Both the position numbers and the translations under genes were made by a program. From assembly GCA_045652135.1 (NCBI GenBank), contig JAZRTS010000165.1:1-33175 (forward strand): 33,175 bases of DNA. The letters run 5' to 3'. The DNA is from RGIG7213 sp045652135 (GTDB taxonomy: Bacteria > Bacillota > Clostridia > Oscillospirales > CAG-272). Below, one piece after another: positions 1 through 8,591 of this stretch (position 1 is the stretch's first letter; each line of letters starts with the position of its first letter). The notes under the pieces are model-generated. The model was given only the letters and a program-made list of their open reading frames with translations, was not told the origin of the DNA and did not search any database.

Positions 1-774
1 CATACCGCGTCCGACCGACTTAATCTCACGCTTTGAGTAAAATGAAGATACGGGATCCTCATCAAGACCGTTTGCGTATCTGTAGGGTGCCGTGCCAGGC
101 ACACCGAGCTTTTTTTCAAGCAGTACAGGTTCGTATTTTGCAAGCTCGCCTATAGTTCTGATCCTCAACGAGTTGAGTTTTTCGCTTGCCGACCTTCCCG
201 CCATCAAAAGCGCTTCAACTGCAAGTGGGTGAACGATATTTTTGAAATTATCTTCCGTTATAACTGTTGTTGCATCGGGCTTTTTGTAGTCAGAACCGAG
301 CTTTGCAAAAACCTTGTTAAACGAAACACCGACAGAAAGTGTAAGCCCCGTTTCTTTTTTTACGGTATTTCTTATTTGATCTGCAATTTTTTCTGCCGTT
401 TTATAATCTTTTTCGCCGAAAAGGTGCATACTTCCCGTGATGTCAAGCCACGATTCGTCGATTCCGAACGGCTCAACAAGGTCTGTATAACGAAGATATA
501 TCAAGTTTACTATTTTACTGTATTTCTGATAAAGGCCGTGGTGCGGCGGTACAATAACTATATTCGGACATTTTTTTCTTGCGCTTGCAAGTGTTTCGGC
601 GGTTTTTACACCGTATTTTTTTGCAAGCTCGTTTTTTGCAAGAATTATTCCGTGACGTCTTTCTTCATCCCCGCCGACAGCCATCGGTACATTTTTAAGT
701 TCAGGTTTTAAAACACATTCGACAGAGGCGAAAAAGCCGTTTAAGTCGCAATGCAAAATAAATCTTTTTTCCAT
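1..774 (-). CDS. dinB: DNA polymerase IV (DinB-type Y-family polymerase), C-terminus cut by window edge
   Basis: This is a translesion DNA polymerase of the Y family. The 258 codons present run from ATG at 774 to the window edge without a stop. The N-terminus reads HCDLNGFFASVE, which gives the first metal-binding Asp (D10) and the aromatic steric-gate position (F15). The second metal motif, GIDESWLDIT, holds D106 and E107. The fingers segment (RRHGIILAKNELAKKYGVKT) and the beginning of the thumb helix-hairpin-helix (about 200-225) also fit the family. The little-finger domain is mostly outside the window. In place of the usual DMD the first motif reads DLN, as in some Gram-positive DinB/UvrX-like proteins. 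The gene is divergent from the topoisomerase operon. The predicted start directly follows a consensus promoter with no room for a ribosome binding site, so the mRNA is probably leaderless. Confidence 0.93.
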   Translation of the reverse strand, partial: MEKRFILHCDLNGFFASVECVLKPELKNVPMAVGGDEERRHGIILAKNELAKKYGVKTAETLASARKKCPNIVIVPPHHGLYQKYSKIVNLIYLRYTDLVEPFGIDESWLDITGSMHLFGEKDYKTAEKIADQIRNTVKKETGLTLSVGVSFNKVFAKLGSDYKKPDATTVITEDNFKNIVHPLAVEALLMAGRSASEKLNSLRIRTIGELAKYEPVLLEKKLGVPGTAPYRYANGLDEDPVSSFYSKREIKSVGRGM

Positions 775-809
775 AAGTTTATTATATAACATTTTTTTCT
801 GTGTGTCAA
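775..809 (-). promoter_or_regulatory. Consensus sigma-A promoter of dinB, predicting a leaderless mRNA
   Basis: Reading the minus strand, TTGACA lies at 809-804 and TATAAT at 786-781, both perfect, with a 17-nt spacer. If -10 spans -12 to -7, position +1 falls at 774, the A of the dinB ATG. The six bases between -10 and the ATG (AAACTT) contain no Shine-Dalgarno sequence. No LexA-type operator is visible over the promoter. Confidence 0.85.
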
Positions 810-856
810 TAAGTTTATAGACCGTATAATAAAGTAAAATATTTACACAATATTAA

Positions 857-884
857 TTTACTCAAGCGAGGTTTATGATATTAT
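857..884 (+). promoter_or_regulatory. Possible extended -10 promoter for the topoisomerase operon
   Basis: TTTACT (857-862), a 16-nt spacer and TGaTATTAT (876-884) form a reasonable extended -10 promoter ahead of the gene at 914. A TATAAT at 885-890 is an alternative -10 but has a poor -35. The region is very AT-rich, so chance matches are likely. The gene itself has a clear AAGGAG at 899-904. Confidence 0.4.
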
Positions 885-913
885 TATAATATTAATTTAA
901 GGAGTAGCTTAAT

Positions 914-2908
914 ATGGCAAAAAAGAATTCCGCGGTGACAACGGAACAAGATATAAAAATGCTTAAAGGTCCGGACAGGGTGCGTTTGCGTCCCGGTGTT
1001 ATATTCGGATCTGACGGTCTTTCGGGATGCGAGCATTCGGTTTTTGAAATACTTTCAAACTCAATTGATGAAGCCCGTGAGGGCTTCGGTAACGTAATTT
1101 ACGTTACCGTTTATAATGACAATTCCATAGAAATAGAGGACTTCGGACGAGGTGTTCCTCTCGGATATAACGAAAAGGAACAGAGATACAACTGGGAGCT
1201 TGTATTCTGTGAGCTTTACGCAGGCGGTAAATATGACAATAACTCCGATGAGTCGGCTTATGAGTATTCGCTCGGCTTAAACGGTCTTGGTGCTTGCGCA
1301 ACACAGTTTTCTTCACAGTTTATGACGGTAAAATCTTATTCAAAGGGCTATGTCAGCTCGATTTCTTTTGAAAGAGGATTTCCCGTAACAGAGCTTGAAG
1401 TTCGTGAGCTTTCCAAAAAAGAGAAAAAAACAGGAACGATAATACATTGGAAGCCGGACCTTGATGTTTTTACGGACATCAATATTCCGTTTGAATTTTA
1501 CGATGACGTTCTGAAAAAGCAGGCTATCGTAAACGCAGGCCTCAAATTCATTTTAAAGGTGCAAAACTCTGAAAACGGATTTGAGGAACGTGAATACCTT
1601 TACGAAAAAGGCATTTCCGATTACGTTGAAACGCTCGCAGGAACAACTGCTCTGACCCAGACGGTAAATCTTTCGGGTGAGGGTGTCGGCCGTGACAGAG
1701 CAGACAAGGCTGATTACAAGCTTAAATTCGAAATAGCCTTTACATTTTCAAATATCGTAAATCTTACGGAATACTACCACAATTCGAGCTTTCTTGAGCA
1801 CGGCGGTTCTCCCGATAACGCTGTTAAAAACGGTTTTGTATATGCTATCGATAAATATATAAAATCTATAGGCAAATACAACAAAAACGAAGCGAAAATA
1901 CAATTTGGCGACATCAAGGATTCGCTTATTATTGTAACCAACAGCTTTTCAACATACACGTCATACGAAAATCAGACAAAAAAGGCTATAACAAACAGCT
2001 TTATCCAAGAGTGTATGACGAATTTCATAAAGCAGAATCTCGAAATATTTTTTGCTGAAAACCCTGTAGATGCCGAAAAAATAGCAACACAGGTACTTGT
2101 AAACAAAAGAAGCCGCGAGTCAGCGGAGGCAACACGTCTGAATCTCAAAAAGAAGCTTGCCACAACAAATGACATAACGAACAAAATTGAAAAATTCGTT
2201 GACTGCCGTTCCAAGGATAAAAACATACGTGAATTATTTATAGTTGAGGGTGATTCAGCTTTGTCGTCTTGTAAGCTTGCAAGACTGCCCGAATTTCAGG
2301 CAATAATTCCCGTAAGAGGTAAAACGCTTAACTGTCTTAAAAGCTCTTATGAGAAGATATTTGAAAGCCAGATAATAGTTGACCTTTTAAAAATTCTCGG
2401 TTGCGGTGTTGAAATCAAATCAAAGCACAAATCCGATACTGCGGAATTTAATCTTGACAATCTGCGCTGGTCAAAGGTCATTATTTGTACCGATGCCGAC
2501 GTAGACGGATTCCAGATAAGAACGCTTATCCTCACGATATTCTACCGTCTGCTTCCCTCTTTGATCAAGGCGGGTAAGGTATATATCGCCGAATCTCCCC
2601 TTTATCAGATAACCTGCAAGGATGAGATACTGTTTGCTTACAGCGATGCGGATAAGGATGAGATAATCAAAGGTCTGGGAGACAAAAAATACACTCTCCA
2701 ACGTTCAAAAGGTCTCGGTGAAAACGACGCGGATATGATGCATATGTCAACAATGTCCCCGAAAACAAGGAGACTTATACAGGTATGCCCCACAGACGAA
2801 GAGGAAACATATAAGATGTTTGACACACTTCTCGGAGACAATATCGAAGCAAGAAAGGAATTTATATCAACTCACGGTGCTTTTTACATCAAGGATGCCG
2901 ATATATAA
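914..2908 (+). CDS. Type IIA DNA topoisomerase subunit B (ParE/GyrB-like, divergent)
   Basis: This is the ATPase and TOPRIM subunit of a DNA gyrase/topoisomerase IV family enzyme, 664 aa, close to the usual GyrB/ParE length. The GHKL ATPase fold is recognisable: the general base E45 and Mg-binding N49 lie in VFEILSNSIDEA, and EDFGRGVP (75-82) replaces the usual DNGRGIP. The ATP-lid motif is LGLNGLG instead of GGLHGVG. The transducer domain keeps the QTK lysine (ENQTKKAI). The TOPRIM domain (about 440-560) has FIVEGDSA and DADVDG, and SKGLGE follows. The typical GG after EGDSA is replaced by LS. The A subunit starts 9 nt after the stop, so they form an operon. The sequence is clearly more divergent than a housekeeping GyrB. 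I favour a topoisomerase IV-type or second paralogous enzyme because the partner lacks a GyrA box. Confidence 0.9.
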   Translation: MAKKNSAVTTEQDIKMLKGPDRVRLRPGVIFGSDGLSGCEHSVFEILSNSIDEAREGFGNVIYVTVYNDNSIEIEDFGRGVPLGYNEKEQRYNWELVFCELYAGGKYDNNSDESAYEYSLGLNGLGACATQFSSQFMTVKSYSKGYVSSISFERGFPVTELEVRELSKKEKKTGTIIHWKPDLDVFTDINIPFEFYDDVLKKQAIVNAGLKFILKVQNSENGFEEREYLYEKGISDYVETLAGTTALTQTVNLSGEGVGRDRADKADYKLKFEIAFTFSNIVNLTEYYHNSSFLEHGGSPDNAVKNGFVYAIDKYIKSIGKYNKNEAKIQFGDIKDSLIIVTNSFSTYTSYENQTKKAITNSFIQECMTNFIKQNLEIFFAENPVDAEKIATQVLVNKRSRESAEATRLNLKKKLATTNDITNKIEKFVDCRSKDKNIRELFIVEGDSALSSCKLARLPEFQAIIPVRGKTLNCLKSSYEKIFESQIIVDLLKILGCGVEIKSKHKSDTAEFNLDNLRWSKVIICTDADVDGFQIRTLILTIFYRLLPSLIKAGKVYIAESPLYQITCKDEILFAYSDADKDEIIKGLGDKKYTLQRSKGLGENDADMMHMSTMSPKTRRLIQVCPTDEEETYKMFDTLLGDNIEARKEFISTHGAFYIKDADI

Positions 2909-2917
2909 GGTGACAAA

Positions 2918-5149
2918 ATGGCAAGAAAAAAGAAAATAACGGAACCTGAAGAAAATTTTCCTTTGGCTGAAATATCGACACAGCCCATAACGGAAACTAT
3001 AGAAAAAAACTATATGCCTTACGTTATGAGTGTAATTATTTCCCGTGCAATACCGGAAATAGACGGCTTCAAGCCTGCTCACAGAAAGCTTCTGTATACT
3101 ATGTACAAGATGAATCTGATGAACGGACCGAGGACAAAAAGTACGAATGTAGTCGGTGCAACGATGACACTCAATCCGCACGGTGACTCATCTATTTACG
3201 AAACGATGGTAAGAATGACAACGGGCCACGCGGCGCTGTTGCACCCATTTATCGACTCTAAGGGTACGTGGGGCCTTCATTCAACCAATATGGAAGTTGC
3301 GGCTTCCCGTTACACAGAGGTAAAGCTTGCAAAAATATGCGCTGAAATATTCGGCGGTATCAATAAAAATGCAGTCGATCTTGTTGACAACTACGATGCA
3401 ACGCAGAAAGAACCGCTGCTTTTGCCCGTTTCTTTCCCAAACATCCTCGTTTCTTCAAATCTCGGTATCGCTGTAGGTATGGCATCAAATATCTGCTCGT
3501 TCAATCTTTCGGAGATATGCGACGGAACAATAGAACTTCTTAAAAACAGCCATATTTCAACAGACAGGATGCTTGATATCGTAAAAGCACCCGACTTCCC
3601 CGGCGGCGGCTTCATTATCTATAACAGAGATAAGATGAAAGAACTTTATGAAACGGGTAAAGGTACTGTAAAGATACGCGCAAAGTATGAGTATGACAAG
3701 GATAATAACTGTATAAACATAACGGAAATTCCCTTTTCAACGTCCATAGAGCTCATAATGAAGAAAATTGCCGATCTTATAAAGGAAGGCAAGCTCAAGG
3801 AAATAACGGATTACCGTGACGAAATAGGTATCGAAGGCTTCAGATTTACACTTGACCTTCGTCGCGGGATTGATCCCGATACACTTATGCTCAAGCTCTT
3901 TAAGCTTACACCGCTCGAAGACAATATGGGCTGTAACTTCAACGTATTAATTAACGGTACGCCTAAAGTTCTTGGAATTATCGGAATACTCACCGAGTGG
4001 ATCGCTTTCCGTGTAAACTGTTTAAGACGTGAGTTTACGTTTGACCTCAACGCAAAAAAGGACAAGTTGGAGCTTTTAAGAGGTCTCGGTAAGATACTTC
4101 TTGATATTGACAAAGCAATAAAAATAGTCAGAGAAACGTCGAACGACGCTGACGTTGTACCAAATCTCGCAAAGGCATTTGACCTTACGATGAGACAAGC
4201 GGAATACGTTGCGGAAATAAAGTTACGCAACCTCAACAAAGAGTATATATTAAACCGTATTGAAGAAATAGAAAGTTTACAGAAAGAGATAATTGATCTT
4301 GAGGAAACGATAAATTCGGATAGAAAAATCAAGGACGTTATTATAAAACAGCTTAAAGCCATCAAAGAAAGATACGGTATTCCCCGTAAATCGCTCATTC
4401 TTGCACAGGATGATATACAGATCTACAAGGAAAGCGAAAACATTGAAAACTTCAATATACGTACCGTATTTACAAAAGATGGATATTTCAAAAAATGCAC
4501 GCTCGTTTCTTTGCGTGCATCGGATGAACATATGCTCAAAGACGGCGACAAAATTATACTTTCCGAGGACGGCGAAAACCGTGACAGCGTTGTTTTCTTC
4601 TCCGATAAGGCGCAGGCTTACAAAGCAAAGCTTGCTGACTTCGATTGCTTGAAAGCATCGGTTCTCGGTGATTATGTTCCGTCAAAGCTCTCATTTGATG
4701 CAGGCGAAAGAGCCATATTTATGAAGCTTATTCCCGACAACTTTGAGCCGAAAAATCTTATATTTATATTTGAAAACGGCAAGGGCGTAAAGGTTTCGAT
4801 GAAAAACTACGAAACAAAGAGCAACCGCCGAAAGCTCACGGGTGCATACAGCTCTGCTTCTCCTATTGTCGGTATATTTTACGAGGATGAACCGTTCAAT
4901 CTCATTTTAGTATCCGATAACAGACGTGCAATTATGATATCAACGAAGCTTATCCCCGAAAAATCCACAAGAACCGCAGGCGGTGTCACACTTTTCAACA
5001 TAAAGAAAAATCAGAAAATAGCCGCCGCATTCAAAGAAACGGATGCCCCGTTTGCTAACGTTGGAAAATACAGAAAAATAAAGATACCTGCATCGGGAAC
5101 TTTGCTTGAACAGTACGATATAGACGCAAGACAAATTGGAATTGAATAA
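2918..5149 (+). CDS. Type IIA DNA topoisomerase subunit A (ParC/GyrA-like)
   Basis: This 743-aa protein is the breakage-reunion subunit that would pair with the upstream B subunit. The catalytic tyrosine is Y132 in SRYTE, preceded by R131. The quinolone-resistance segment reads NPHGDSSIYETMVRM (86-100), with Ser and Glu at the positions of E. coli GyrA S83 and D87. A long coiled-coil gate region lies around 430-490. The C-terminal part (about 510-743) resembles a beta-pinwheel, but no QRRGGKG-type GyrA box is visible. This argues against supercoiling and for a topoisomerase IV-type enzyme (inference). The start ATG follows AAGGTGAC at a normal distance, only 9 nt after the previous stop. Confidence 0.9.
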   Translation: MARKKKITEPEENFPLAEISTQPITETIEKNYMPYVMSVIISRAIPEIDGFKPAHRKLLYTMYKMNLMNGPRTKSTNVVGATMTLNPHGDSSIYETMVRMTTGHAALLHPFIDSKGTWGLHSTNMEVAASRYTEVKLAKICAEIFGGINKNAVDLVDNYDATQKEPLLLPVSFPNILVSSNLGIAVGMASNICSFNLSEICDGTIELLKNSHISTDRMLDIVKAPDFPGGGFIIYNRDKMKELYETGKGTVKIRAKYEYDKDNNCINITEIPFSTSIELIMKKIADLIKEGKLKEITDYRDEIGIEGFRFTLDLRRGIDPDTLMLKLFKLTPLEDNMGCNFNVLINGTPKVLGIIGILTEWIAFRVNCLRREFTFDLNAKKDKLELLRGLGKILLDIDKAIKIVRETSNDADVVPNLAKAFDLTMRQAEYVAEIKLRNLNKEYILNRIEEIESLQKEIIDLEETINSDRKIKDVIIKQLKAIKERYGIPRKSLILAQDDIQIYKESENIENFNIRTVFTKDGYFKKCTLVSLRASDEHMLKDGDKIILSEDGENRDSVVFFSDKAQAYKAKLADFDCLKASVLGDYVPSKLSFDAGERAIFMKLIPDNFEPKNLIFIFENGKGVKVSMKNYETKSNRRKLTGAYSSASPIVGIFYEDEPFNLILVSDNRRAIMISTKLIPEKSTRTAGGVTLFNIKKNQKIAAAFKETDAPFANVGKYRKIKIPASGTLLEQYDIDARQIGIE

Positions 5150-5166
5150 GAAAGGAAAGAACTGAA

Positions 5167-5697
5167 ATGCTTAAGAAGATCGTTACAACGTGCGGACATT
5201 TACTTATGAAATGCTCCTCAACGATACTCGTCATGTGTGTAATATTGACCGCATTTGCAACCGCGGCAGGCGAAACGTACACGACTGCGGAAGACCCTCT
5301 CGTTTCACTATCGTATGTTAATGCTGAAATGGAAAAACTCAAATCCGAGCTTAAATCCGAGATGGAAGCTTACGTAAGAGAAGAAATTGCAAAAAATTCC
5401 GTCGGCGGCGGTGACGGTAATTACGTGGTTTTCACAACGGAAACTCTTAAAGCGGGACAGAAGATCGTGGCTCTCGGTGCTTGCGATATTATACTTCTCA
5501 CGGGAAGTGCAAAAGCTGTATGCCCTACAGATACACAAAGACTCACCGACAAGACAACGGAAACTTCAATTCCCAATAACGGCGATATAATAAAAAATCA
5601 TTACGTGCTTTTACCAAAGGCTGATGGCAGAGGTATATGCTGTACTTCAAGCGGCACTGAAATTATGATAAAAGGCGAATATAAAATCATAGGTTAA
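5167..5697 (+). CDS. Small exported or membrane-anchored protein of unknown function
   Basis: I do not recognise a named family. The 176-aa protein starts with a basic segment and a hydrophobic stretch (about 12-34, ending ATAAG), consistent with a signal peptide or single membrane anchor. Next come a DPLVSLSYVN motif (about 43-52), a short charged, probably helical segment rich in Lys and Glu (about 53-76), a GGGDG linker, and a C-terminal region rich in beta-branched residues (about 85-176). DPLVSLSYVN followed by a short coiled coil is a pattern I associate with uncharacterised clostridial envelope proteins; this is recollection, not a database result. It starts 17 nt after the topoisomerase A gene, with GAAAGGA as ribosome binding site, and ends 12 nt before the SpoIID-type gene. 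Its likely role is therefore at the envelope. Confidence 0.75.
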   Translation: MLKKIVTTCGHLLMKCSSTILVMCVILTAFATAAGETYTTAEDPLVSLSYVNAEMEKLKSELKSEMEAYVREEIAKNSVGGGDGNYVVFTTETLKAGQKIVALGACDIILLTGSAKAVCPTDTQRLTDKTTETSIPNNGDIIKNHYVLLPKADGRGICCTSSGTEIMIKGEYKIIG

Positions 5698-5709
5698 GAG
5701 GGGCAACCG

Positions 5710-7632
5710 ATGACGACACACTTCAGAAAAATAATTGCCTGTTTGCTGTCCTTTTCTCTTTTGACCGGTATTGTATACGCTGAAGAAACTACCGAAAACG
5801 GCGAAATGGTTAACGATACATCCACAGGCGAACCGGTTACACCTCCTGAAGATGAGGAGCCTTTTGTACCACCCACGGTTTTCAAAGAAGGCGATACGCT
5901 TTTGCGTGTAGGAATATTCTATTCTCCCGACACTAAGGAATGTTACCGATTAAGACCGTCGGATGCACAGTTGGGATTTGATCTTTATTCAACAACTGAA
6001 GATCACAAGTTTACTTATCTTTATACGATAGAAAAGACATCGGATATCTGTTATGCCAAGGGAGGAAATCTTTATAAATATAAAGAGTCCGAATCAAAGT
6101 GGGAATACCGTACGACGACGGATGTAAGCAAAGCTGTCGTCGGAGGTTATCATGTTTTGCTTCCCTATGTTTACGATAATGCGCGTGATTTAAACGAAGC
6201 GATAGCGGAATTATCTCAAACGTTCGAAGAAATCATTATACCGTCAAGTATCAACGGTGAGTTTAAAATACTTATAGGCTCATACTTTACTAAAGAAGAC
6301 GCTCAAACTGCTTTAACCGGTATAGCTGAGCATGTTGACGGTGCCTCGATTCTCTCTCCGTCGAAAGAAAATGAGGTCACGGTTCTTGACCACCAAACAG
6401 CAGAAATCCTCTTTTATTTTCTTGATTCGTACGAAAAAGGTATCGGTTGCTATCCGAAAAAAGAGGACGGAAAATATAACTATATAAAAATACAGTCAGG
6501 TTACTATTGGCCCGGAATATTTGAAGCCAAAAGATATAAAACCTCATCAACCGACAGTCTTTCTCTTGTTATGATATCAGAAATGGAAGAATACGTAGAA
6601 AGTGTTGTTCCGTGGGAAGTATCATCTTCCTGGCCACTTGAATCACTTAAGGCGTTTGCTATCTGTGTGCGTACTTATGCGTATGCAAATTTAGGCAAGC
6701 ACGCTTCTCAAGGATTTGATCTTTGCTGTGATTCAAACTGCCAGACGTCCTTAGGACATTCCCGTGTAACAGACGGTGTAAGAGAGGCTGTAAAGGCAAC
6801 AGACGGACTTATGATGATGTGCGAGGGAAAACCCGCCACAGCATATTATTCTGCTGTAACAGGCGGAAGTATTGCGGCAGCTCACGAGGTATGGAATCAG
6901 CTTCCCGAAAAATATCTTGTGGGAAGATTTACTCCTTGGGAAAAATACGAAACACATAAGTACGGAGTATGGGAATTCACTGCTACCCCAAAAGAGCTTT
7001 GTACGCATATGCGAAGCCGCGGATACACACAGTTTAAGGACGAGATAAAGGATATCAAGATCAATAGATTGTGCGAAAATTCATCTTACGTTTACTCAAT
7101 AACCGTAACAGATATACACGGTACTGAAGCAACGATATTCAGAACGAGAAACGTCAAAAATTCAATGAGTGATTACCTGCTTAGTGCAAACTTCGTAATT
7201 TCTCATAACGGAGTAATTGAAGATGGTATTCCCGACAATTCGACCGGAATATACGTTATGACAGCAGACGGGCTCAAGCTTTTGCCTCCGGAAAATAAAG
7301 ATCAGATACACGTCATAACATCAACGGGTATAAAAACATCATCGCTTCCGAATATTCTTTCGGTCAATACATCAAAGGGTGCTGTAAGCCTTGATGTACT
7401 CAAAGAGGCTGAAAATTTTGTAAAAAATGCAAAAAAAGTAAATAGTGAAAAAAGCACCGCAAACGGAAACTTTACCTTCATAGGAAAGGGGTACGGTCAC
7501 GGTGCAGGTATGTCGCAAATAGGTGTTCGTGACCTTGCAGATCTCGGCTATAAATACCCCGATATATTACTTCAATATTTCCCCAACACAGAGATAATTC
7601 ATTTTACAGAATTTACAAAGCCTGCCAACTAA
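5710..7632 (+). CDS. SpoIID/LytB-domain protein with SPOR-like region
   Basis: The 640-aa protein has a signal peptide (1-24), an acidic Pro/Thr/Glu linker, a SPOR-like segment (about 183-225, FKILIGSYFTKEDAQTAL) and a SpoIID domain (about 255-635). The SpoIID family comprises lytic transglycosylases that cut glycan strands already stripped of peptides. The catalytic motif reads VVPWEVSSSWPLESLKAFA, with E303 at the position of the essential Glu of sporulation SpoIID. Cysteines at 339, 340 and 344 (CCDSNC) match the metal-binding loop seen in clostridial SpoIID. The C-terminal GHGAGMSQIGVRDLADLG and YFPNTEI are family signatures. It is much longer than sporulation SpoIID (about 340 aa), so a vegetative LytB-like role is as likely as one in engulfment. 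It is probably the last gene of the operon starting at 914. Confidence 0.9.
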   Translation: MTTHFRKIIACLLSFSLLTGIVYAEETTENGEMVNDTSTGEPVTPPEDEEPFVPPTVFKEGDTLLRVGIFYSPDTKECYRLRPSDAQLGFDLYSTTEDHKFTYLYTIEKTSDICYAKGGNLYKYKESESKWEYRTTTDVSKAVVGGYHVLLPYVYDNARDLNEAIAELSQTFEEIIIPSSINGEFKILIGSYFTKEDAQTALTGIAEHVDGASILSPSKENEVTVLDHQTAEILFYFLDSYEKGIGCYPKKEDGKYNYIKIQSGYYWPGIFEAKRYKTSSTDSLSLVMISEMEEYVESVVPWEVSSSWPLESLKAFAICVRTYAYANLGKHASQGFDLCCDSNCQTSLGHSRVTDGVREAVKATDGLMMMCEGKPATAYYSAVTGGSIAAAHEVWNQLPEKYLVGRFTPWEKYETHKYGVWEFTATPKELCTHMRSRGYTQFKDEIKDIKINRLCENSSYVYSITVTDIHGTEATIFRTRNVKNSMSDYLLSANFVISHNGVIEDGIPDNSTGIYVMTADGLKLLPPENKDQIHVITSTGIKTSSLPNILSVNTSKGAVSLDVLKEAENFVKNAKKVNSEKSTANGNFTFIGKGYGHGAGMSQIGVRDLADLGYKYPDILLQYFPNTEIIHFTEFTKPAN

Positions 7633-7691
7633 ATAAAAAATGCTTATTTTTCTCTCTGTATTTTAAGAGTGGAATCAACAACACGAATATT

Positions 7692-7722
7692 TCGGCAAAG
7701 AACTCGTTTTCTCTGCCGATTT
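7692..7722 (+). terminator. Hairpin after the SpoIID-type gene, possible terminator
   Basis: An 11-bp stem with one mismatch (7692-7702 and 7709-7719), a 6-nt loop and a short TTT tail lie 59 nt after the stop at 7632. The U-tract is short, so termination may be inefficient. The stem ends just before the promoter of the next gene. Confidence 0.45.
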
Positions 7723-7723
7723 G

Positions 7724-7732
7724 TGCTATAAT
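7724..7732 (+). promoter_or_regulatory. Extended -10 promoter of the gene at 7860
   Basis: TGcTATAAT is a perfect extended -10. The expected -35 position (7704-7709) is poor. Transcription would begin near 7739 and give a leader of about 120 nt in which I see no known riboswitch. Confidence 0.5.
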
Positions 7733-7859
7733 GGGACTGATGAAAATCCTCCATTTTTGTATGTGCAGCTTTAGGGATAATGGATATATATATGCATCTA
7801 CCTTGCGATATACAAGCGAAATTGACGATAAAACGTAACAATTAGTAAGGAAAAAAATA

Positions 7860-8375
7860 ATGCAAAATGAAGTAATTAGACACATTCACAAATACGCATT
7901 GCCAATGTATGTAATGGTCTCCGTTCCGGAAGTAAAAAAAGAGAATATTTATAAATCGCCTGTTATTTTGGGATGCTTCAAAACAAAGGAAGATGCTAAG
8001 GTAGCGTGGAAGGCAAGAACACCCGACTATAAATTTATAAAGGCAAAAACAGTTCATGTGTACTGTTTTGAACTGCAAACGGATATACAGAAAATACCTG
8101 ATAACGTGTTCTTTTGCGGCTCATATAAGGTTTCAGAATCCGGTGAAGAGTTGCATTTCAGGTTTACACCAAGTCACAGTTATTCGGACATAAACTCTTA
8201 TTACAATGTTCGTGAATGGCTTGATGCGCAACCTACGGTTAAATTTCGTGAATTTTGCAAAAATTCAAATGGATGGGCAACTTTCTATGCTTCCAATGAG
8301 TTGTTTTGCGTAGAGTGCCAAGTAGGTAAACTTGTGAAAATCGTTGTTCCGTTTTCAGATGTAGCTTTGCCGTAA
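7860..8375 (+). CDS. Protein of unknown function, 171 aa
   Basis: I do not recognise this protein. It has no signal peptide or membrane segment, so it is probably cytoplasmic. The sequence is rich in aromatic residues and Lys and contains several cysteines (FFCGSYK, FCVECQ). The N-terminal half (about 15-75) alternates hydrophobic and charged residues around a GCFKTKEDAKVAW segment that faintly recalls SPOR-like folds; I would not name it on this basis. It begins with ATG after TAAGGA (8-nt spacing), has its own extended -10 promoter and is followed by a strong hairpin, so it is a single-gene unit. Base composition resembles that of the surrounding genes. Confidence 0.7.
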   Translation: MQNEVIRHIHKYALPMYVMVSVPEVKKENIYKSPVILGCFKTKEDAKVAWKARTPDYKFIKAKTVHVYCFELQTDIQKIPDNVFFCGSYKVSESGEELHFRFTPSHSYSDINSYYNVREWLDAQPTVKFREFCKNSNGWATFYASNELFCVECQVGKLVKIVVPFSDVALP

Positions 8376-8411
8376 TCTTTATCAATGCATTCCAATTTTG
8401 CGAACTGAATA

Positions 8412-8451
8412 AACGAACCGCGACAGATCTTAAACTCTATCGCGGTTCGTT
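8412..8451 (+). terminator. Terminator hairpin after the gene at 7860
   Basis: A perfect 12-bp stem (8412-8423 and 8440-8451, AACGAACCGCGA and its complement) has a 16-nt loop. With a one-base bulge it extends three more AT pairs. It is followed by ATTTGTTTA, a moderate T-rich tail. Confidence 0.7.
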
Positions 8452-8540
8452 ATTTGTTTACTGTGGAACAAATCTGCACAAAACCAATTCGTGATTTATC
8501 CGATAAGAAATTCGCCATTTATGCAAGGCCTTTGTTATAT

Positions 8541-8577
8541 AATAAAGACCGATTCGTTATTTGAATCGGTCTTTATT
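8541..8577 (-). terminator. Bidirectional terminator hairpin, mainly for the HU-RqcP operon
   Basis: A perfect 15-bp stem (8541-8555 and 8563-8577) surrounds a 7-nt loop, 14 nt beyond the rqcP stop. The AT-rich ends of the stem provide U-rich tails in both directions, so it can also stop readthrough from the plus strand. Confidence 0.8.
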
Positions 8578-8591
8578 TAATTGCACGATGC

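Noticed and set aside
229..711. Plus-strand open frame of 160 codons opposite dinB
   Set aside because: It mirrors the DinB coding sequence, has no ribosome binding site, and gives a Cys/Phe-rich composition typical of antisense frames.
775..913. LexA/SOS operator in the dinB-topoisomerase spacer
   Set aside because: No GAAC-N4-GTTC-type site is visible over or near the dinB promoter.
3811..4398. Minus-strand open frame of 195 codons opposite the topoisomerase A gene
   Set aside because: It is antisense to a strongly conserved gene, rich in Ser and Ile, with no start signal or recognisable domain.
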